Positions 7,279-7,570 of a stretch of DNA of 7,570 nt are shown here, one piece after another. The notes beneath the pieces were generated by a model. That model ran no database searches and was not told the DNA's origin. It was given only the letters and a program-made list of their open reading frames with translations. The position numbers were made by a program, and so were the translations under genes. Positions within the stretch are counted from its first letter, which is position 1. Each line of letters begins with the position of its first letter. Origin of the DNA: Chloroflexota bacterium (GTDB lineage Bacteria; Chloroflexota; Dehalococcoidia; Lucifugimonadales; UBA1127); the NCBI GenBank assembly GCA_028873745.1, contig JAPPNT010000109.1:620-8189 (forward strand), given 5' to 3'.

Positions 7279-7287
7279 ATCCTAGCA
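7279..7287 (-). promoter_or_regulatory. Extended -10 promoter candidate for the MmpL gene
   Basis: The minus strand reads TGCTAGGAT, an extended -10 of the TGnTAnnAT form with four of six TATAAT matches. Transcription would begin about 35 bases before the ATG, a sensible leader length. No TTGACA-like -35 is found at the right distance; the region upstream on that strand is a run of G-rich sequence, and the extended TG may compensate. Predicted from sequence only. Confidence 0.4.
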
Positions 7288-7312
7288 CACCCCGCCCCGC
7301 CATACCCCCCAC

Positions 7313-7340
7313 CGTCATACCGGCAAAAGCCGGTATCCAG
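7313..7340. repeat. REP-like inverted repeat, copy 1
   Basis: ATACCGGC (7317-7324) and GCCGGTAT (7329-7336) form a perfect 8-bp stem with an AAAA loop, flanked by CGTC on the left and CCAG on the right. This is the layout of the dispersed CGTCATTCC...GGAATCCAG palindromic elements seen between genes in many environmental bacteria, recalled from general knowledge. It lies upstream of the MmpL promoter candidate, so it is unlikely to be that gene's terminator. It could be the end signal for a gene beyond the window, or a passively dispersed element. Confidence 0.75.
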
Positions 7341-7363
7341 AAACCCCACTCCCACCCCCGATC

Positions 7364-7408
7364 GCACTGAGCAACGTCGAAGGGTCCTGCGCAGGCAGGA
7401 ACCCCGAC
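7364..7408. repeat. REP-like element, copy 2, with CTGAGC...GTCGAAGGGTCC leader
   Basis: TCCTGC (7385-7390) pairs with GCAGGA (7395-7400) across GCAG, and CCTGCGCAGG within it is itself a 10-bp palindrome. To its left CACTGAGCAACGTCGAAGGG (7365-7384) resembles another widespread intergenic repeat (CTGAGCG-AGTCGAAGGG type), so two repeat types abut here. Recognition of both families rests on recalled consensus, while the stems are directly visible. Confidence 0.6.
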
Positions 7409-7448
7409 GAACCGATCCCCGCCAACCCCCGTTTTACCGCCGAAAGCC

Positions 7449-7484
7449 CCGCTACGGAGGCAGCGGACGGTACCCAGAAACCCC
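7449..7484. repeat. REP-like element, degenerate copy 3
   Basis: CCGCT (7449-7453) and AGCGG (7462-7466) form a weak 5-bp stem with an eight-base loop. The right flank GGTACCCAGAAACCCC (7469-7484) matches GGTATCCAGAAACCCC of copy 1 (7332-7347) at 15 of 16 bases. The shared flank shows that the copies are related, although the stem sequence has changed. Confidence 0.55.
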
Positions 7485-7523
7485 GCGCCCAACGGCCGCA
7501 TCCACCCCCGAACCCCACCCTGT

Positions 7524-7563
7524 CCCCCCGAGCGGAAGCGGGGGGCGCGCCCCCCCCCCCCCC
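7524..7563. repeat. G/C palindrome and 14-C homopolymer at window end
   Basis: CCCCCCG (7524-7530) pairs with CGGGGGG (7539-7545). The G run then continues into a perfect 16-bp palindrome, GGGGGGCGCGCCCCCC (7540-7555), followed by an unbroken C run from 7550 to 7563 and AAAAGGG. It could be a very stable terminator-like structure, but such sequence is also where short-read assemblies stop or miscall, so the exact base count is doubtful. Confidence 0.6.
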
Positions 7564-7570
7564 AAAAGGG

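Larger units (their letters stand above)
7288..7570. other. Non-coding, repeat-dense end of window
   Basis: No convincing gene lies here. The open frames on the minus strand (about 7274-7518) have no family-like protein sequence and translate repeat DNA, giving the familiar spurious peptide GFWIPAFAGMT. The strand is strikingly C-rich on the plus side. The stretch holds three short inverted-repeat elements (entered separately) and ends in a G/C palindrome and a long C run. Confidence 0.7.

Noticed and set aside
7313..7484. CRISPR array
   Set aside because: The repeat units differ in sequence and spacing, and there are no regular spacers or cas genes.
7274..7518. Small minus-strand genes of 67-75 codons near the end
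   Set aside because: They translate repeat DNA (GFWIPAFAGMT is a familiar spurious peptide from such repeats) and have no supporting domain.

Overview
The window is GC-rich DNA with three membrane or transport genes, a compact AT-richer control region and a repeat-filled end. Several traits together suggest a member of the Chloroflexota (Dehalococcoidia or SAR202-like) or a similar environmental, possibly monoderm, bacterium. These traits are high GC with G/C-ending codons, an oligopeptide-type binding protein carrying a DTDGDGIRED loop, an RND pump with no adaptor or outer-membrane partner, an MmpL-type transporter, and REP-like repeats that read as 'GFWIPAFAGMT' when translated. The assignment is inference from these traits; no rRNA or marker gene is present.

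Layout. Bases 1-1373 (+) hold the 3' part of a family-5 ABC solute-binding protein gene whose beginning lies outside the window. Bases 1374-1611 are intergenic and include an AT-richer island (about 1434-1535). It carries a TTGACA box, a 10-bp palindrome and two overlapping perfect dyads, and looks like the regulated promoter of the next gene. Bases 1612-4737 (+) encode a complete 1041-residue RND (HAE1/SwrC-like) efflux permease. A strong hairpin at 4760-4789 separates it from a tail-to-tail neighbour at 4823-7237 (-), a complete 804-residue MmpL-family transporter with both Asp-Tyr proton-relay motifs. Bases 7238-7570 hold its leader and probable promoter, then a cluster of short inverted-repeat elements, and end in a G/C palindrome and a 14-C run. 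That last feature looks like the edge of an assembly.

How they fit together. The binding protein would deliver peptides or a related solute to an ABC importer whose permeases and ATPases are not seen here. The RND and MmpL proteins belong to the same superfamily and are both predicted proton-driven exporters. They are convergently transcribed, so they are not an operon, and nothing here shows a shared substrate. The control DNA upstream of the RND gene is the best candidate for undescribed biology in the window. No CRISPR array, RNA gene, insertion sequence or obviously new multi-gene system was found.
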